45,163 bases of DNA, taken from NCBI GenBank assembly GCA_019237945.1, contig JAFAOG010000441.1:1-45163 (forward strand), read 5' to 3'. Source of the stretch: Deltaproteobacteria bacterium. GTDB lineage: Bacteria > Myxococcota_A > Polyangia > Haliangiales > Haliangiaceae. Within the stretch, counting starts at the first letter, position 1, and each line of letters starts with the position of its first letter. A program made the position numbers and the translations under genes. Positions 1 to 9,687 of this stretch are shown here, one piece after another. Under the pieces are notes generated by a model. It saw only the letters and a list, made by a program, of their open reading frames with translations, had not been told where the DNA came from and did no database searches.

Positions 1-792
1 CGTCGCGATGATCTGCTGCACGGCGGGAATCTCGGCCTGCGCGATCTTGCCGCCGCTCGCGCCGATCTGCGTGACGCGCAACCGTTCGCGCGCGAGCGCG
101 AGCGACTGCTCGGTGATCGCGACCTGGCGCTCGGCGAGGACGAGATCCCAGTACGCCGACACCACGTTCTGGATCGTGTTGATCGCGGCGAGCCGGCGCG
201 CGAGCACCGCGGAGTCGCGAACGATCGACAGCTTGCGCTCGGTCGCGTTGTACAGCTCGGCGCCGCGCCCCTTGAGCAGCGGCTGGTTGATCGAGCCGCT
301 GACGGTGTCGATCCAGTCCTTCGACGTGCCGAACATCGCGGACTCGCTCTTCTGATACTGCGACGAGACGTGGAGGTCGATCGTGCCGCCCGTCGGCAGC
401 ACGCGCGACACGTCGGCGGAGAGGCCATACGCGCGCGACGTGTACGTCAGGCCGCTGAAGAAGCCATGCGTCTCGCTGCCGGTCGCCTGCGCGGCGACGG
501 TCCAGTCGTGGCGGGCGAACGTCTCGGTGATCTGCGCCTCGGCGACCTCGATGTCGATCCGCGCGCTCTGCAGCGCCGGCGCCTGGCGCACCGCGAGCTG
601 GAGCAGCTCGCCGAGCGAGATTGCCCTCGGCTCGCCGGCCCACGCGATCAGATCGGCATCGTCCGCCGACGCCGCCGCGCTGCCGCTTCCCGCACCACCG
701 CCGCCCGGGCCCTGCGGAACGGCACGCGTCCACAGGTCGGCGTGCGCCACGGCAGGCGTCGCCAGGATCAACGCGAACAGCACCCGTCGCAT
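1..792 (-). CDS. TolC-family outer membrane efflux protein (partial)
   Basis: The reading frame starts at ATG 790-792 on the minus strand and runs off the left edge, so only the first 264 codons are present. It opens with a signal peptide ([18 protein letters not shown]), a Gly/Ser/Ala-rich linker, then '[20 protein letters not shown]', the usual start of an outer-membrane efflux repeat. The segments '[20 protein letters not shown]' and '[14 protein letters not shown]' are typical TolC-like helices. Proteins of this family form trimeric outer-membrane channels for tripartite exporters or type I secretion. The C-terminal half and any partner pump genes lie outside the window. It is divergent from the microcompartment operon with about 127 bp between start codons. 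The family call is firm; the substrate is unknown. Confidence 0.85.
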   Translation of the reverse strand, partial: MRRVLFALILATPAVAHADLWTRAVPQGPGGGGAGSGSAAASADDADLIAWAGEPRAISLGELLQLAVRQAPALQSARIDIEVAEAQITETFARHDWTVAAQATGSETHGFFSGLTYTSRAYGLSADVSRVLPTGGTIDLHVSSQYQKSESAMFGTSKDWIDTVSGSINQPLLKGRGAELYNATERKLSIVRDSAVLARRLAAINTIQNVVSAYWDLVLAERQVAITEQSLALARERLRVTQIGASGGKIAQAEIPAVQQIIAT

Positions 793-919
793 CGCTGCGG
801 CCACTGTGGCACAAGCGGATCTTGCGCGCACCGTGCGACCGCGTGCGACGCCCTGCGACGTTTCTAGGTACGTCCGTGGCTTTCGCGCCGGGCACCGTGT
901 TAGCGTGCCTCCCCTAGGG
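793..919. promoter_or_regulatory. Divergent intergenic region between tolC-like gene and BMC operon
   Basis: This 127-bp gap separates the start codons of two divergently transcribed genes, so it should hold the promoters of both. I see no convincing -35/-10 or sigma-54 element by eye. This is an inference from gene layout only. Confidence 0.4.
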
Positions 920-1561
<642 letters not shown>

Positions 1562-1572
1562 GAGATGAGAAG

Positions 1573-1878
1573 ATGGCTGACGCTCTCGGAATGATCGAAG
1601 TGAAGGGCTTCGTCGGTATGGTCGAAGCCGCCGATGCCATGGTCAAGGCAGCGAAGGTCGAGCTCGTCGGCTACGAGAAGACCGGCGGTGGCTACGTGAC
1701 CGCGGTCGTCCGCGGCGACGTCGCGGCCGTCAAGGCGGCGACCGAAGCTGGCCAGCGCGCCGCGGAGCGCGTGGGCGAGGTCGTCTCGGTCCACGTGATC
1801 CCGCGCCCTCACGCGAACGTCGACGCGGTGCTCCCGCTCGGCCGCGCGGGCAACGGCGGCGGCGGCAACACGAAGTAG
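1573..1878 (+). CDS. BMC-H hexameric shell protein
   Basis: A 101-residue single-domain BMC (Pfam BMC, PduA/CcmK-like) protein, normally the main tile of the shell facets. '[20 protein letters not shown]' is the classic N-terminal BMC signature. '[15 protein letters not shown]' and '[12 protein letters not shown]' follow in the usual order. The pore loop reads 'KTGGG' where PduA has an 'IGSG'-type loop. The sequence is nearly identical, from memory, to H. ochraceum Hoch_5815. A good Shine-Dalgarno (GGAG at 1561-1564, then AGA) precedes ATG 1573, stronger than for its neighbours, which fits the high copy number needed for a facet protein. It has one copy only in this locus. Confidence 0.97.
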   Translation: MADALGMIEVKGFVGMVEAADAMVKAAKVELVGYEKTGGGYVTAVVRGDVAAVKAATEAGQRAAERVGEVVSVHVIPRPHANVDAVLPLGRAGNGGGGNTK

Positions 1879-1884
1879 CCGCTC

Positions 1885-2172
1885 ATGGTCCTCGGCAAGG
1901 TCATCGGCACGCTCGTCGCGAGCCGCAAAGAGCCGACGCTCGAGGGGCTCAAGCTCCTCGTCGTTCGCGCCTGCGACGTCGACGGCAATCCAAACGGCGG
2001 GATCGCAGTTGCGGTCGACGCGGTGGGTGCTGGCCTCGGCGAGGTCGTGCTGTACGCGTCGGGGAGCTCGGCGCGCCAGACCCAGGTCACGCAGAACCGG
2101 CCGGTCGACGCGACGATCATGGCGATCGTCGACCAGGTGTCGGTCGACGGCGAGACCCGCTACGTGAAGTGA
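1885..2172 (+). CDS. BMC-P pentameric vertex protein (EutN/CcmL family)
   Basis: A 95-residue EutN/CcmL-type protein. Such pentamers cap the twelve vertices of the polyhedral shell. '[20 protein letters not shown]' is the family N-terminus, with '[20 protein letters not shown]' and '[11 protein letters not shown]' after it. It matches, from memory, H. ochraceum Hoch_5814. It lies 6 bp downstream of BMC-H and 4 bp upstream of the aldehyde dehydrogenase, so it is surely in the same transcript. No clear Shine-Dalgarno is seen; translational coupling is likely. Only one BMC-P gene occurs here, although related organisms carry extra copies elsewhere. Confidence 0.96.
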   Translation: MVLGKVIGTLVASRKEPTLEGLKLLVVRACDVDGNPNGGIAVAVDAVGAGLGEVVLYASGSSARQTQVTQNRPVDATIMAIVDQVSVDGETRYVK

Positions 2173-2176
2173 GCCG

Positions 2177-3643
2177 ATGGCGACGATCGACGAGCGCAAG
2201 ATCGAAGAGATCGTCTCGAAGGTGCTCGAGCGACTCGGTGGTGGTGGTCGTCCGTCATCGACCGGTGAAGCGCAGCGTCTGACCACGGCGCACGTGCCGG
2301 AGACGCCGAGGCCTCGCGCGAACATCCCGCGCGGCACGAACGGCGTGTACGCGGATCCCGATGCGGCGGCGAAGGCCGCACGCAAGGCGTTCGAGGCGAA
2401 CGAGCGCACGTCGGTCGCGACGCGCATCAAGATGGTCGAGGCGATGCGCAAGGCGGTGCTCGCGAACAACGACGCGCTCAGCCGCTATGCCGTCGAGGAA
2501 ACCGGCCTCGGCCGCTACGAGGACAAGCTCAACAAGAACCGGCTCGTCGCCGAGAAGACGCCGGGCTGCGAGATCCTGCGCCCGCAGGCGTACACCGGCG
2601 ACGACGGCCTGATGCTGACCGAGCGCGCGCCCTACGGCGTCATGCTCGCGATCACGCCGACGACGAATCCGACCGAGACGATCCTGTGCAACGCGATCGG
2701 CATGGTCGCGGCGGGTAACGCGGTCGTGTTCAACGTGCACCCGAGCGCCGCGCAGACCTGCAGCTGGTGCGTGCACATCCTCAACGAGGCGATCCAGTCG
2801 GTCGGCGGTCCGCGCGACGTGCTGACCTCGGTCGAGAAGCCGACCGTCGAGAGCGCGAACGCGCTGATGAAGCACCCGCTGGTGCGCATCGTCGTCGTCA
2901 CGGGCGGCCCCGCCGTCGTCAAGGCGGCAATGAACTCCGGCAAGAAGTCGATCTGCGCCGGTCCGGGCAATCCGCCGGCCGTCGTCGACGAGACCGCGAA
3001 CTTGAAGAAGGCCGCCGATGCGATCGTGCGCGGCGCCTCGCTCGACAACAACATCGTCTGCATCGCCGAGAAGGAAGTGATCGCAGTCGATGCGATCGCG
3101 AACGGTCTGATCGAGGAGCTCAAGCGCCAGCCGGTGCTGTGGCTCAACGACCGCCAGATCCGCGATGCGGAGCGCGTCGTGCTCGACGGCGATCACGTCA
3201 ACAAGGACTGGGTCGGCAAGGATGCCGGGCTGATCGCAAAGGCGATCGGCGTATCGGGGCACGGCCACGACCTGCGCTTGCTGATGTGCGAGGTCACCGA
3301 GGACCATCCGTTCGTCCAGCACGAGCTGCTGATGCCGGTGATCCCGCTGTTCCGCACGAACAACGCGCCCGATGCGATCGCGGCGGCGCTGCGCGTCGAG
3401 CACGGCTTCCATCACACCGCGACGATGCACTCGACGAACATCGACAACATGGCCGCGATGGCGCGCGTCTGCAATTGCTCGATCTTCGTCAAGAACGACG
3501 CCTCGTACGCCGGCCTCGCGCTCGGCGGCGAAGGCTACACGTCGTTCACGATCGCGTCGCCGACGGGGGAGGGGCTGACGACGGCCATCCACTTCACGCG
3601 CGAGCGCCGCTGCACGCTCAAAGACAGCTTCCGCTTCGTGTGA
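2177..3643 (+). CDS. CoA-acylating aldehyde dehydrogenase with encapsulation peptide (EutE/PduP-like)
   Basis: A 488-residue NAD-dependent, CoA-acylating aldehyde dehydrogenase of the EutE/PduP class, converting an aldehyde to acyl-CoA inside microcompartments. Residues 4-20 form a predicted amphipathic helix ('[16 protein letters not shown]') joined by a Gly/Ser/Pro linker to the enzyme body. This is the usual arrangement of an encapsulation peptide. '[10 protein letters not shown]' and '[14 protein letters not shown]' belong to the cofactor-binding half. The catalytic Cys is about residue 295, in '[11 protein letters not shown]'. It is the only enzyme between shell genes: no signature enzyme, alcohol dehydrogenase or phosphotransacylase is present. 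It begins 4 bp after BMC-P and its stop overlaps the start of the next gene. The aldehyde substrate cannot be deduced. Confidence 0.94.
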   Translation: MATIDERKIEEIVSKVLERLGGGGRPSSTGEAQRLTTAHVPETPRPRANIPRGTNGVYADPDAAAKAARKAFEANERTSVATRIKMVEAMRKAVLANNDALSRYAVEETGLGRYEDKLNKNRLVAEKTPGCEILRPQAYTGDDGLMLTERAPYGVMLAITPTTNPTETILCNAIGMVAAGNAVVFNVHPSAAQTCSWCVHILNEAIQSVGGPRDVLTSVEKPTVESANALMKHPLVRIVVVTGGPAVVKAAMNSGKKSICAGPGNPPAVVDETANLKKAADAIVRGASLDNNIVCIAEKEVIAVDAIANGLIEELKRQPVLWLNDRQIRDAERVVLDGDHVNKDWVGKDAGLIAKAIGVSGHGHDLRLLMCEVTEDHPFVQHELLMPVIPLFRTNNAPDAIAAALRVEHGFHHTATMHSTNIDNMAAMARVCNCSIFVKNDASYAGLALGGEGYTSFTIASPTGEGLTTAIHFTRERRCTLKDSFRFV

Positions 3644-4218
3644 TGACGATGGTGCGCGGTCCTGCGCTCGGCGTCCTCGAGATCGCGACGATCGCGCGCG
3701 GCATCGTCAGCGCCGACGCCGGCCTCAAGCGCGCGCCCGCGATCCTGCTCCACTCGCGCGCCGTCTCCGGCGGCAAGCACCTCGTGTTCTTCGAGGGCGG
3801 CGTCGCCGAGGTCGAGGAAGCGCTCGGTGCGGCGCGACTCGCCGCCGGTGACCTCAAGCTCGACGAGGTCCAGCTCCCCGCCGCCGATCCGCAGGTCTGG
3901 CCGATGCTGGGCGCGCCGGTCACGCCGCCCGACTGGTCCGCGGATCCCACCGCGGAGGCCGTCGCGATCATCGAGACGAAGACGGTCCCCGCCGCGATCG
4001 CCGCCGCCGATGCCGCGTGCAAGGCGGCCGAGGTCACCGTGCGCGACACGCGGTTCGCGATCGATCTCGCAGGCAAGGCGTACTTCACGCTGACCGGAAC
4101 GCTCGACGCGATCGAGGCCGCGAGTCACGCGGCGCGCGAGGCCGCCGGCGATCGGATCGTCGGGCTCGAGCTGATCGCGCAGCCGTCGCCGGACCTCCGC
4201 GGACGCCTGTTCCGCTAG
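3643..4218 (+). CDS. BMC-T shell protein, tandem BMC domain, single-layer type
   Basis: A 191-residue tandem BMC-domain protein. The first half has 'GPALGVLEIATIARGIVSAD' and 'GGKHLVFFEGGVAEVEEAL'; the second has 'VAIIETKTVPAAIAAADAA' and 'IDLAGKAYFTLTGTLDAIEA'. From memory it corresponds to H. ochraceum Hoch_5812, a single-layer BMC-T trimer in its shell facets. ATG 3643 overlaps the aldehyde dehydrogenase stop by one base; ATG 3649 is an alternative. It is the last gene of the five-gene BMC operon, and its stop codon touches a 27-bp direct repeat. The pore residue and cargo metabolite are not resolved here. Confidence 0.94.
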   Translation: MTMVRGPALGVLEIATIARGIVSADAGLKRAPAILLHSRAVSGGKHLVFFEGGVAEVEEALGAARLAAGDLKLDEVQLPAADPQVWPMLGAPVTPPDWSADPTAEAVAIIETKTVPAAIAAADAACKAAEVTVRDTRFAIDLAGKAYFTLTGTLDAIEAASHAAREAAGDRIVGLELIAQPSPDLRGRLFR

Positions 4219-4300
4219 GGACGCTTTCTCACTTCGCAACCCACGCTTTCGTGGACCTGCGCGGAGTTAGGTGGGGACGCTTTCTCACTTCGCAACCCAC
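4218..4300. repeat. 27-bp direct repeat pair after the BMC operon
   Basis: Two identical 27-bp copies lie at 4218-4244 and 4274-4300, with starts 56 bp apart. The core begins gggacgctttctcac. The first copy begins on the last base of the BMC-T stop codon and is followed by a small hairpin, CCACG-CTTT-CGTGG, at 4241-4254. The second is followed by AACCC/GGGTT pairing. No known element is recognised; it may be a dispersed intergenic repeat or part of a terminator. Confidence 0.7.
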
Positions 4301-4329
4301 CGGCACGCGGGTTGCTGCACGATCCCGGC

Positions 4330-5481
4330 ATGCGCCTCGCTGTCGGATTTCTCGTCGGCTTCACAGCCGCGTGCGGTGGCGGTGCCGCGAAACCCGACGC
4401 CGTCGTCGAACACGACGCCCCGCGCCCGATCGACGCGCGGCTCGACGCGGCGCCCGATGCCGCGGCGTGCCCAGCGAAGACGCTCGTCGACACGGCCGTG
4501 CGCACCGAGGTCACCGTCACCGGCGATGCGCCGGCGCGCGGCATCTTCGATCCGAGCATCATCTACCCGACCGGCGCGCCCGGCGGTGCGATGGCGTACT
4601 CCGCGGTCCCCGATCAGCAGACGATCCGCACGCACATCGCGGTGTCGAGTGACCAGGGCGCGACCTGGACCTACGCCGCCGAGGCGAACACGCCCGAGCT
4701 GAACGTCAGCGAGCCGTCGAGCGACGCGACGGAGTGTCCCGGCGGCGCGTGTACCGGCAACCTCATCAGCGAGGTCAGCTCGCTCGTCTACGATCCGACC
4801 GATCCCGATGCGCAGAAGGCGTGGAAGCTGTTCGCGCACCGCTACCTCGTCGGCGCGGGCGTGAACCTCCACTACCGGATCGGCACGATCACGATGCAGA
4901 CCGCGCCGGCGCCACAGGGCCCGTGGACCACGCCGCAGAAGCTGATCGGGTGGAATTCGCCCGCGGCGTACTCGTCGTCGGGCGTCGTCGCCAACGTCTC
5001 GACGCTCGCCGGCACCGCGCAGGACTGCCTCGCGCTGACCGAGCCGGGCGCGCTCGTCTTGCCGTCGTCACTCGATCTCGCGGTCGGCTGCGTCTACCTC
5101 GCGGGCAACACGCCGGCGATCCGCGTCGAGCTGCTGAGCTCGCCCGACCACGGCGCGAGCTGGACGAGCGTTGGCACGCTGCTGCGCCCGGCCAATGCGG
5201 GCTGCCTGACGCCCGGGGCCAGCATCAACGCGCCCGATCTGTTCGTCAGCGGCACGCACGCCTACGTCTCGGCGACGCCGTCGGATAGCGCCGGCTATCA
5301 CGGTTGCGTCGTCGCCGAGATCCCAGGCAACGGCATGCCGGTCCGCCTGCTCGACACGACGCCCGCGCAGTTCAACGGCGCGTGCACGTTCGCCGATGCG
5401 ACCGGCTACTACGAGGACGTCGGCTTCCTCTCCGACCCGCGCCCGTTCCGGATCTATCGCACCGCCGTCAGCGCGCCCTGA
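4330..5481 (+). CDS. Putative exported lipoprotein with Asp-box (BNR) repeats
   Basis: A 383-residue protein beginning with a lipoprotein-like signal ([15 protein letters not shown], Cys15; the lipobox is atypical with Thr at -3). A Pro/Asp/Ala-rich linker follows. Two Asp-box motifs are visible: 'SSDQGATW' near residue 100 and 'SPDHGASW' near residue 275. Asp boxes are loops of beta-propeller proteins such as sialidases and other glycan-binding or hydrolysing families, but no catalytic signature is recognised. Start ATG 4330 is preferred over the in-frame TTG at 4312 because it begins the signal peptide. It overlaps the convergent DUF4139 gene by 28 bp at its 3' end. Substrate and function are unknown. 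Confidence 0.75.
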   Translation: MRLAVGFLVGFTAACGGGAAKPDAVVEHDAPRPIDARLDAAPDAAACPAKTLVDTAVRTEVTVTGDAPARGIFDPSIIYPTGAPGGAMAYSAVPDQQTIRTHIAVSSDQGATWTYAAEANTPELNVSEPSSDATECPGGACTGNLISEVSSLVYDPTDPDAQKAWKLFAHRYLVGAGVNLHYRIGTITMQTAPAPQGPWTTPQKLIGWNSPAAYSSSGVVANVSTLAGTAQDCLALTEPGALVLPSSLDLAVGCVYLAGNTPAIRVELLSSPDHGASWTSVGTLLRPANAGCLTPGASINAPDLFVSGTHAYVSATPSDSAGYHGCVVAEIPGNGMPVRLLDTTPAQFNGACTFADATGYYEDVGFLSDPRPFRIYRTAVSAP

Positions 5482-7643
5482 TCGAGCTCGACGTCGCGCA
5501 GCGCGTCCTGCAGCTTGTGGCGCGCCTGCGCGAGCGCCTCGTTGTCGGTCGCGAGCGAGCGGGCGAGGGCGTCCGCATCGGCGGTCGTCTGCGTCAGCGA
5601 CGCGAGCAGTTGCTTCTTGAGCGCATCGGCGCCGCGCACCTTCTCGAGCACGCGCAGGTTCTCGCGCACCTCGTCGGAGCGCGCCGCGATGTCGGCGATC
5701 CGCTCGCGCGTCCCCGCGAGGCGCTCCTCGATCGTGCCCATCTCCTTGCGCGCCGCGAGTGCCCCCGCGATCTTCTCCGCGACGCCCGCCGGCAGGTGGC
5801 TTCCCTCGACGTAGAGGCCGAGCTGCGTCGCGCCCGCATCGAGCAGTCGCAGCGAGCGGCGCCGCGGCTCGTGCTCCTCGACGACCAGCGTGCTCTTCGT
5901 CGCGGGCCGCAGCGGCACGGGCACGAGCCACGCATCGCCCTCGTCCTGCGTGCCCGGCGGCAGGTCCTTCGCGAGGAAGCCGTTCGTCTTGGTGTGCCGG
6001 ACGTACATCTGCTTCGCCGCCTCGCGGCCCGCCTGGATCGCGTAGGTCGTCGTGCGCGACGCGCTGTCCTCGACGGTGATCACGCCCTTGTGGATCGACA
6101 CGATGCGCACGGGCTTGTCTCCCGCGTCTCGGTCGGTCGTGACGACGGTGCCGCCTTCCAGCGCGTACGGCACCCACGCGATCTCGCCGAGGTCGAGCCG
6201 GCCCATCAGGCTGTCACCGACGAACGTACCGCGCGCGAAGATCGCGATCGGCCCGGGCTCGAGCGTGTAGCCGGTGTCGTTCGCGAGGCGCACCGCGCGA
6301 AACGGATGGCGATCGCTGCCCGGCGCGTTCGCATCGGGGCGGAACAGGAATGCGTCCTCGGCGGCGACGCCGCGGTTGAGGATCGACACCATCGTCGAGC
6401 CGCCGCGCCGCACCGTCACCGGATCGCTCAGCACGTAGCGCACGGACCCCGCCACGTCGGCCGGCTTCGCCGCCGTGTGCACGCTGCGCTGCACGCTCTC
6501 GGTGTTCAGCTCCTCGTGCCGCTCGACCTCGCCGCGCTCCGCGATCCGGAACTCGACACGCCGCGTGGCATCGCCGTCGCGCAGCGGCTGCGTTGCGCCG
6601 TACGGCACGACGACGAGGCGATCGCGCGCGATGCCCTTGGCGACCAGCGCGTCGCGCACGCTGTTCGCGCGGTGCGCCGACAGTCCCCACACGTCGCCCT
6701 CGTCGGTGCTCGCGTGGCCGCCGATCTCGACCTTCGCGATGTCGGGGTTGCCGGCGAGCGTGGCCGCGATCGCATCGACGATCGCGCGAGACCGCGACTG
6801 AACGGCGTCGCTGTCCTTCGCGAAGTAGATGTTGTCGAGGATCTCGATCGCCGTGTCGGTCACCACGACCCGTCCGCGATCCGGACAGCCATCGGTGTCC
6901 TCGAAGCCGTTGTACGTCTCGGGCTCGTTCGGGCACTTGTCGTCGCGATCGGGGATGCGGTCGCCGTCGTTGTCGGCGTCGGGGCAGCCGTCCTCGTCGT
7001 CGACGCCGTCGCGGTCCTCCGGGCTCGTCGGGCAGTAGTCCATCGCGTCGGGGATGCCATCGTGATCGGTATCGACTGCCGCGACGCGCTCGCCGTCGAC
7101 CGGCCCGAGCAGCGATGGCGTGACGAGCCGCCCGGTGGCATCGGGGCGCTTCGCGAGCTCGGGCGTGTGCAGATCGACCTGCAGCGACATCGGCGCCCCC
7201 GTCGCCAAGGTCAGCGAGACGTCGCGCCAGTCCTCCTGCGAGACGTTGTTGACCATCGCCCACGCCTGCAGCAGCGACTTCTCGTCGAGCACGACGCGAT
7301 ACGCGGCCTTCCACGTCGGGGTCGGCACGGCGTAGCTCACGTGCAGGTCGTGCACGCGCCCGGCCGCCATCCGCACGCCGAGCGTGATCGTATCGGTCTT
7401 CGATTGCGGCACGTCGACCGTCGCGACGCTCGCGCCGAGCCGGTCGATCACGGTCAGCGTCTTCAGGACGTCGTCGAGCTCGCCGCGCCCGAACGCCAAG
7501 GACAGCGTGTCGCCGCCGACGTGCCCGGTCCGCTCGAAGTAGCCGATCCCGTTCTGATACAGGATGACGCGCGACAGGTGCATCGGGCGCGCCGGCGCAT
7601 GCGCCGCACAGCCCGCGAGCAACGCGAACAAGATCCTCCGCAT
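5454..7643 (-). CDS. DUF4139 lipoprotein with inserted thrombospondin type 3 repeats and OmpA domain
   Basis: A 729-residue lipoprotein (signal [12 protein letters not shown], Cys12). Residues 20-165 resemble the N-terminal part of a DUF4139 (mucoidy-inhibitor-like) domain, with '[20 protein letters not shown]' and '[17 protein letters not shown]'. It is then interrupted by thrombospondin type 3 repeats (about 189-254, e.g. '[15 protein letters not shown]') and an OmpA C-terminal peptidoglycan-binding domain (about 260-370: 'IYFAKDSDA', '[12 protein letters not shown]', '[19 protein letters not shown]'). The DUF4139 beta domain resumes at about 398 ('[18 protein letters not shown]'). The C-terminus (about 600-725) is a predicted coiled coil. 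OmpA domains bind peptidoglycan, so this probably tethers an outer-membrane lipoprotein to the wall. The exact role is unknown. It may be coupled to the upstream cyclophilin gene, 31 bp away. Confidence 0.82.
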   Translation of the reverse strand: MRRILFALLAGCAAHAPARPMHLSRVILYQNGIGYFERTGHVGGDTLSLAFGRGELDDVLKTLTVIDRLGASVATVDVPQSKTDTITLGVRMAAGRVHDLHVSYAVPTPTWKAAYRVVLDEKSLLQAWAMVNNVSQEDWRDVSLTLATGAPMSLQVDLHTPELAKRPDATGRLVTPSLLGPVDGERVAAVDTDHDGIPDAMDYCPTSPEDRDGVDDEDGCPDADNDGDRIPDRDDKCPNEPETYNGFEDTDGCPDRGRVVVTDTAIEILDNIYFAKDSDAVQSRSRAIVDAIAATLAGNPDIAKVEIGGHASTDEGDVWGLSAHRANSVRDALVAKGIARDRLVVVPYGATQPLRDGDATRRVEFRIAERGEVERHEELNTESVQRSVHTAAKPADVAGSVRYVLSDPVTVRRGGSTMVSILNRGVAAEDAFLFRPDANAPGSDRHPFRAVRLANDTGYTLEPGPIAIFARGTFVGDSLMGRLDLGEIAWVPYALEGGTVVTTDRDAGDKPVRIVSIHKGVITVEDSASRTTTYAIQAGREAAKQMYVRHTKTNGFLAKDLPPGTQDEGDAWLVPVPLRPATKSTLVVEEHEPRRRSLRLLDAGATQLGLYVEGSHLPAGVAEKIAGALAARKEMGTIEERLAGTRERIADIAARSDEVRENLRVLEKVRGADALKKQLLASLTQTTADADALARSLATDNEALAQARHKLQDALRDVELDQGALTAVR

Positions 7644-7674
7644 GCCGGCACAGTGCGCGCCGGCGCGGCGGCGG

Positions 7675-8469
7675 TTACGACTTGCTGATCGTGACCTTCT
7701 TGATCACGACGGGAGTCGTCGGCTTGTCGCCCGGCTCTTTCGGCACGCGCGCGATCTGCTTGACCAGATCGACTTCCTTGCACTGGCCGAAGATCGTGTG
7801 CTTGCCGTTGAGCCAGTCGGGCGCGATCTCGGTGATGAAGAACTGGCTGCCGTTCGTGCCGCCGCCGGTCGGCTTGGGGCCCGCGTTCGCCATCGCGAGC
7901 GTGCCGGGCTGCATCTTCAGCTCGGGCACGATCTCGTCGTTGAAGTCGTAACCCGGGCCGCCGGTGCCCGTGCCCTTGGGATCGCCGCCCTGGATCATGA
8001 ACTCGGGGATCACGCGGTGGAACGTCAGCCCGTCGAAGAACGGCTTACCCTTCTGCGTCGTGCCGTTCGCGTCGATGTAGGCCTTCTTACCCGTGGCGAG
8101 GCCGACGAAGTTCGCGACCGTCATCGGGACCTTGTCGCCGAACAGCTCGCAGTGGAACGTGCCCTGGCTGGTCTCGATCGTCGCCATCAGCTTGCCGTTG
8201 CCCTTGATGTCCTTCGTGTACTCGGCGAGGTCGGCGGCGACCGGCGGGCGCACGTCGTTCGCACCCGCGGCGGGCGCCTCGACGACGGCCGCAGCGGATC
8301 CCGCGGCCGAGCCGGCGGAGCCCATCGTCGGCGGCGGCACAGGCTTGTTCGCGGCCGGCGTCGGGTCCGGCGACGGCTGCTTGGGAAGGTCGACCTGGTC
8401 GTCCTTCTGGCTCTTGTGATCGCAGCCAGCGGCGAGCGCGAACGCGAGGAGAAGCGATCGATATTGCAT
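7675..8469 (-). CDS. Cyclophilin-type peptidyl-prolyl cis-trans isomerase lipoprotein
   Basis: A 264-residue lipoprotein with signal [16 protein letters not shown] (Cys16), a Pro/Ala/Ser-rich linker to about residue 80, then a cyclophilin domain. Catalytic-core motifs are present: '[20 protein letters not shown]' with the conserved Arg and Gln, '[10 protein letters not shown]', '[20 protein letters not shown]' and 'IFGQ'. Such enzymes accelerate prolyl isomerisation during folding of exported proteins, here presumably in the periplasm on a membrane anchor. The Trp of cyclosporin-sensitive cyclophilins is not seen at the usual site (the sequence reads 'GKHTIFGQ'), as in many bacterial forms. 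It lies between two envelope-protein genes on the same strand, 15 bp downstream of the barrel protein. Confidence 0.95.
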   Translation of the reverse strand: MQYRSLLLAFALAAGCDHKSQKDDQVDLPKQPSPDPTPAANKPVPPPTMGSAGSAAGSAAAVVEAPAAGANDVRPPVAADLAEYTKDIKGNGKLMATIETSQGTFHCELFGDKVPMTVANFVGLATGKKAYIDANGTTQKGKPFFDGLTFHRVIPEFMIQGGDPKGTGTGGPGYDFNDEIVPELKMQPGTLAMANAGPKPTGGGTNGSQFFITEIAPDWLNGKHTIFGQCKEVDLVKQIARVPKEPGDKPTTPVVIKKVTISKS

Positions 8470-8484
8470 GCCGCGCTGTATACC

Positions 8485-9687
8485 TCAGTGCCAGAAGCCG
8501 ATCGAGATGCCCTCGTTCTGGTAGCGCTCGGCGACGTCCCCCGTGAGCGTGATCCTGCCCCGCCGGCGGCCCCACGCGTGGAATTCGAACACGCGGACCT
8601 CGATGCCGAACGTGCCGTGCAGGCGCCCGCTGACGCCCTCGAATCGCCCGGGCTCCCAGTAGCTGCCCGCGCGCAGGCGCAGCCGCCCCGGCAGCCATTC
8701 GTACTCGACGCCACCGCGCAGCGACGTGTTGACGTACTTGCCCGAGCGCTGCAGCTCGTGCTGCCCGAATGCTTCGAGCCCGTAGCCGTGCGGCGCGCTG
8801 CCCGTGATCACGACGTCGCTGACGACGGTGACGCTGCGCTCGTCGCGAAACTCCCCGCCGACGAGCTGGTTCCACGGCTCGGGCGCCCATCGATACGCGC
8901 CGCCCGCGACGAGCCGCCAGCCCGACACGACCTGATCCGGGAGGATGTAGCCGGCGCAGTTGTTGGGATCGCAGTTCTCGGCCGTGACGTTGCCGCCGAT
9001 GATCCGCGACGCGAGCGCGGCTCCGATCCGGAAGTCCTGCCGCCGCGGGATCCACGTCGCGCCCGCCTCGAGTCCCTGGCCCGACAGCTGAAACAGCTGG
9101 CACTCGGGCGCCGAGCAGTCGGCTTTCACCGTGAGCTGCCCCGTCGTCGCCGACACGCCGATCGCGGTGTCGATCTGCGGCACCCACTTCGCGGCCGCGA
9201 CCTGCAGCCGCAGCGTCGTCGCGCTCATCGTGAAGTTGCCGCCGGCGACCGCGACCATCGCGTCGGCAATCGGTGCGTTCTGCGCGCTCGCCGTGATCGC
9301 GGCGCCCCAGTCGTGCCACCGCCCGCCGAGCCCGGCGGTGATCGCGGCGAGCCCCGAGCCGCTCGTGACGACGCCGTTGTTGTCGTAGTCCTTCGACAGC
9401 GACGCGTTGAGGTAGTCGAGGTGGTAGTCCCAGCTCCACGAATCGGTATCGGTCGTGTGCCGCACCGCGGGCGCCGACGGGTTGACGAGCGTGCCCGACG
9501 TGCCAAATGCGTTCGCCGCCGACGCGCCACCCATCGCGACCGTCGCGCTGTTGCCGAGGGCGACGCCGTCGTAGAGATCGATCGCGTAGTTGCGGTCGAC
9601 GATCGCCGGGTTCGCGGCAGCCTTTGCCGACCAGGCGAGCAGGAGGACGCTGGCCGCGCGCACGCACCTGATACTATCCTGCAGCAT
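8485..9687 (-). CDS. Putative outer-membrane beta-barrel protein
   Basis: About 400 residues with an N-terminal signal peptide (hydrophobic core 'AASVLLLAWSAKAAA'). The rest alternates short beta-strand-like segments rich in Gly, Trp and Tyr, and ends in aromatic residues ('ISIGFWH'), as outer-membrane barrels do. The order 'ALGNSATVAMGGASAANA' followed by variable strands recalls FadL/OMPP1-type transporters, but I cannot confirm the family. It has two Cys pairs (near 'DCSAPEC' and 'NCDPNNC') that may form disulfide loops. The ATG at 9687 overlaps the divergent kinase ATG; a GTG at 9663 gives a cleaner signal peptide with 22 bp between the genes. The further-upstream ATG 9759 is unlikely because it overlaps the kinase. 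Confidence 0.72.
   Translation of the reverse strand: MLQDSIRCVRAASVLLLAWSAKAAANPAIVDRNYAIDLYDGVALGNSATVAMGGASAANAFGTSGTLVNPSAPAVRHTTDTDSWSWDYHLDYLNASLSKDYDNNGVVTSGSGLAAITAGLGGRWHDWGAAITASAQNAPIADAMVAVAGGNFTMSATTLRLQVAAAKWVPQIDTAIGVSATTGQLTVKADCSAPECQLFQLSGQGLEAGATWIPRRQDFRIGAALASRIIGGNVTAENCDPNNCAGYILPDQVVSGWRLVAGGAYRWAPEPWNQLVGGEFRDERSVTVVSDVVITGSAPHGYGLEAFGQHELQRSGKYVNTSLRGGVEYEWLPGRLRLRAGSYWEPGRFEGVSGRLHGTFGIEVRVFEFHAWGRRRGRITLTGDVAERYQNEGISIGFWH

Noticed and set aside
383..919. Upstream extension of the first BMC-T frame
   Set aside because: It is open but antisense to the TolC-like gene, and the BMC-T family begins just before 'LRTY', supporting ATG 920.
9590..9685. Longer N-terminus for the sensor kinase
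   Set aside because: It would overlap the barrel protein's signal peptide region on the other strand and adds a sequence with no kinase resemblance.
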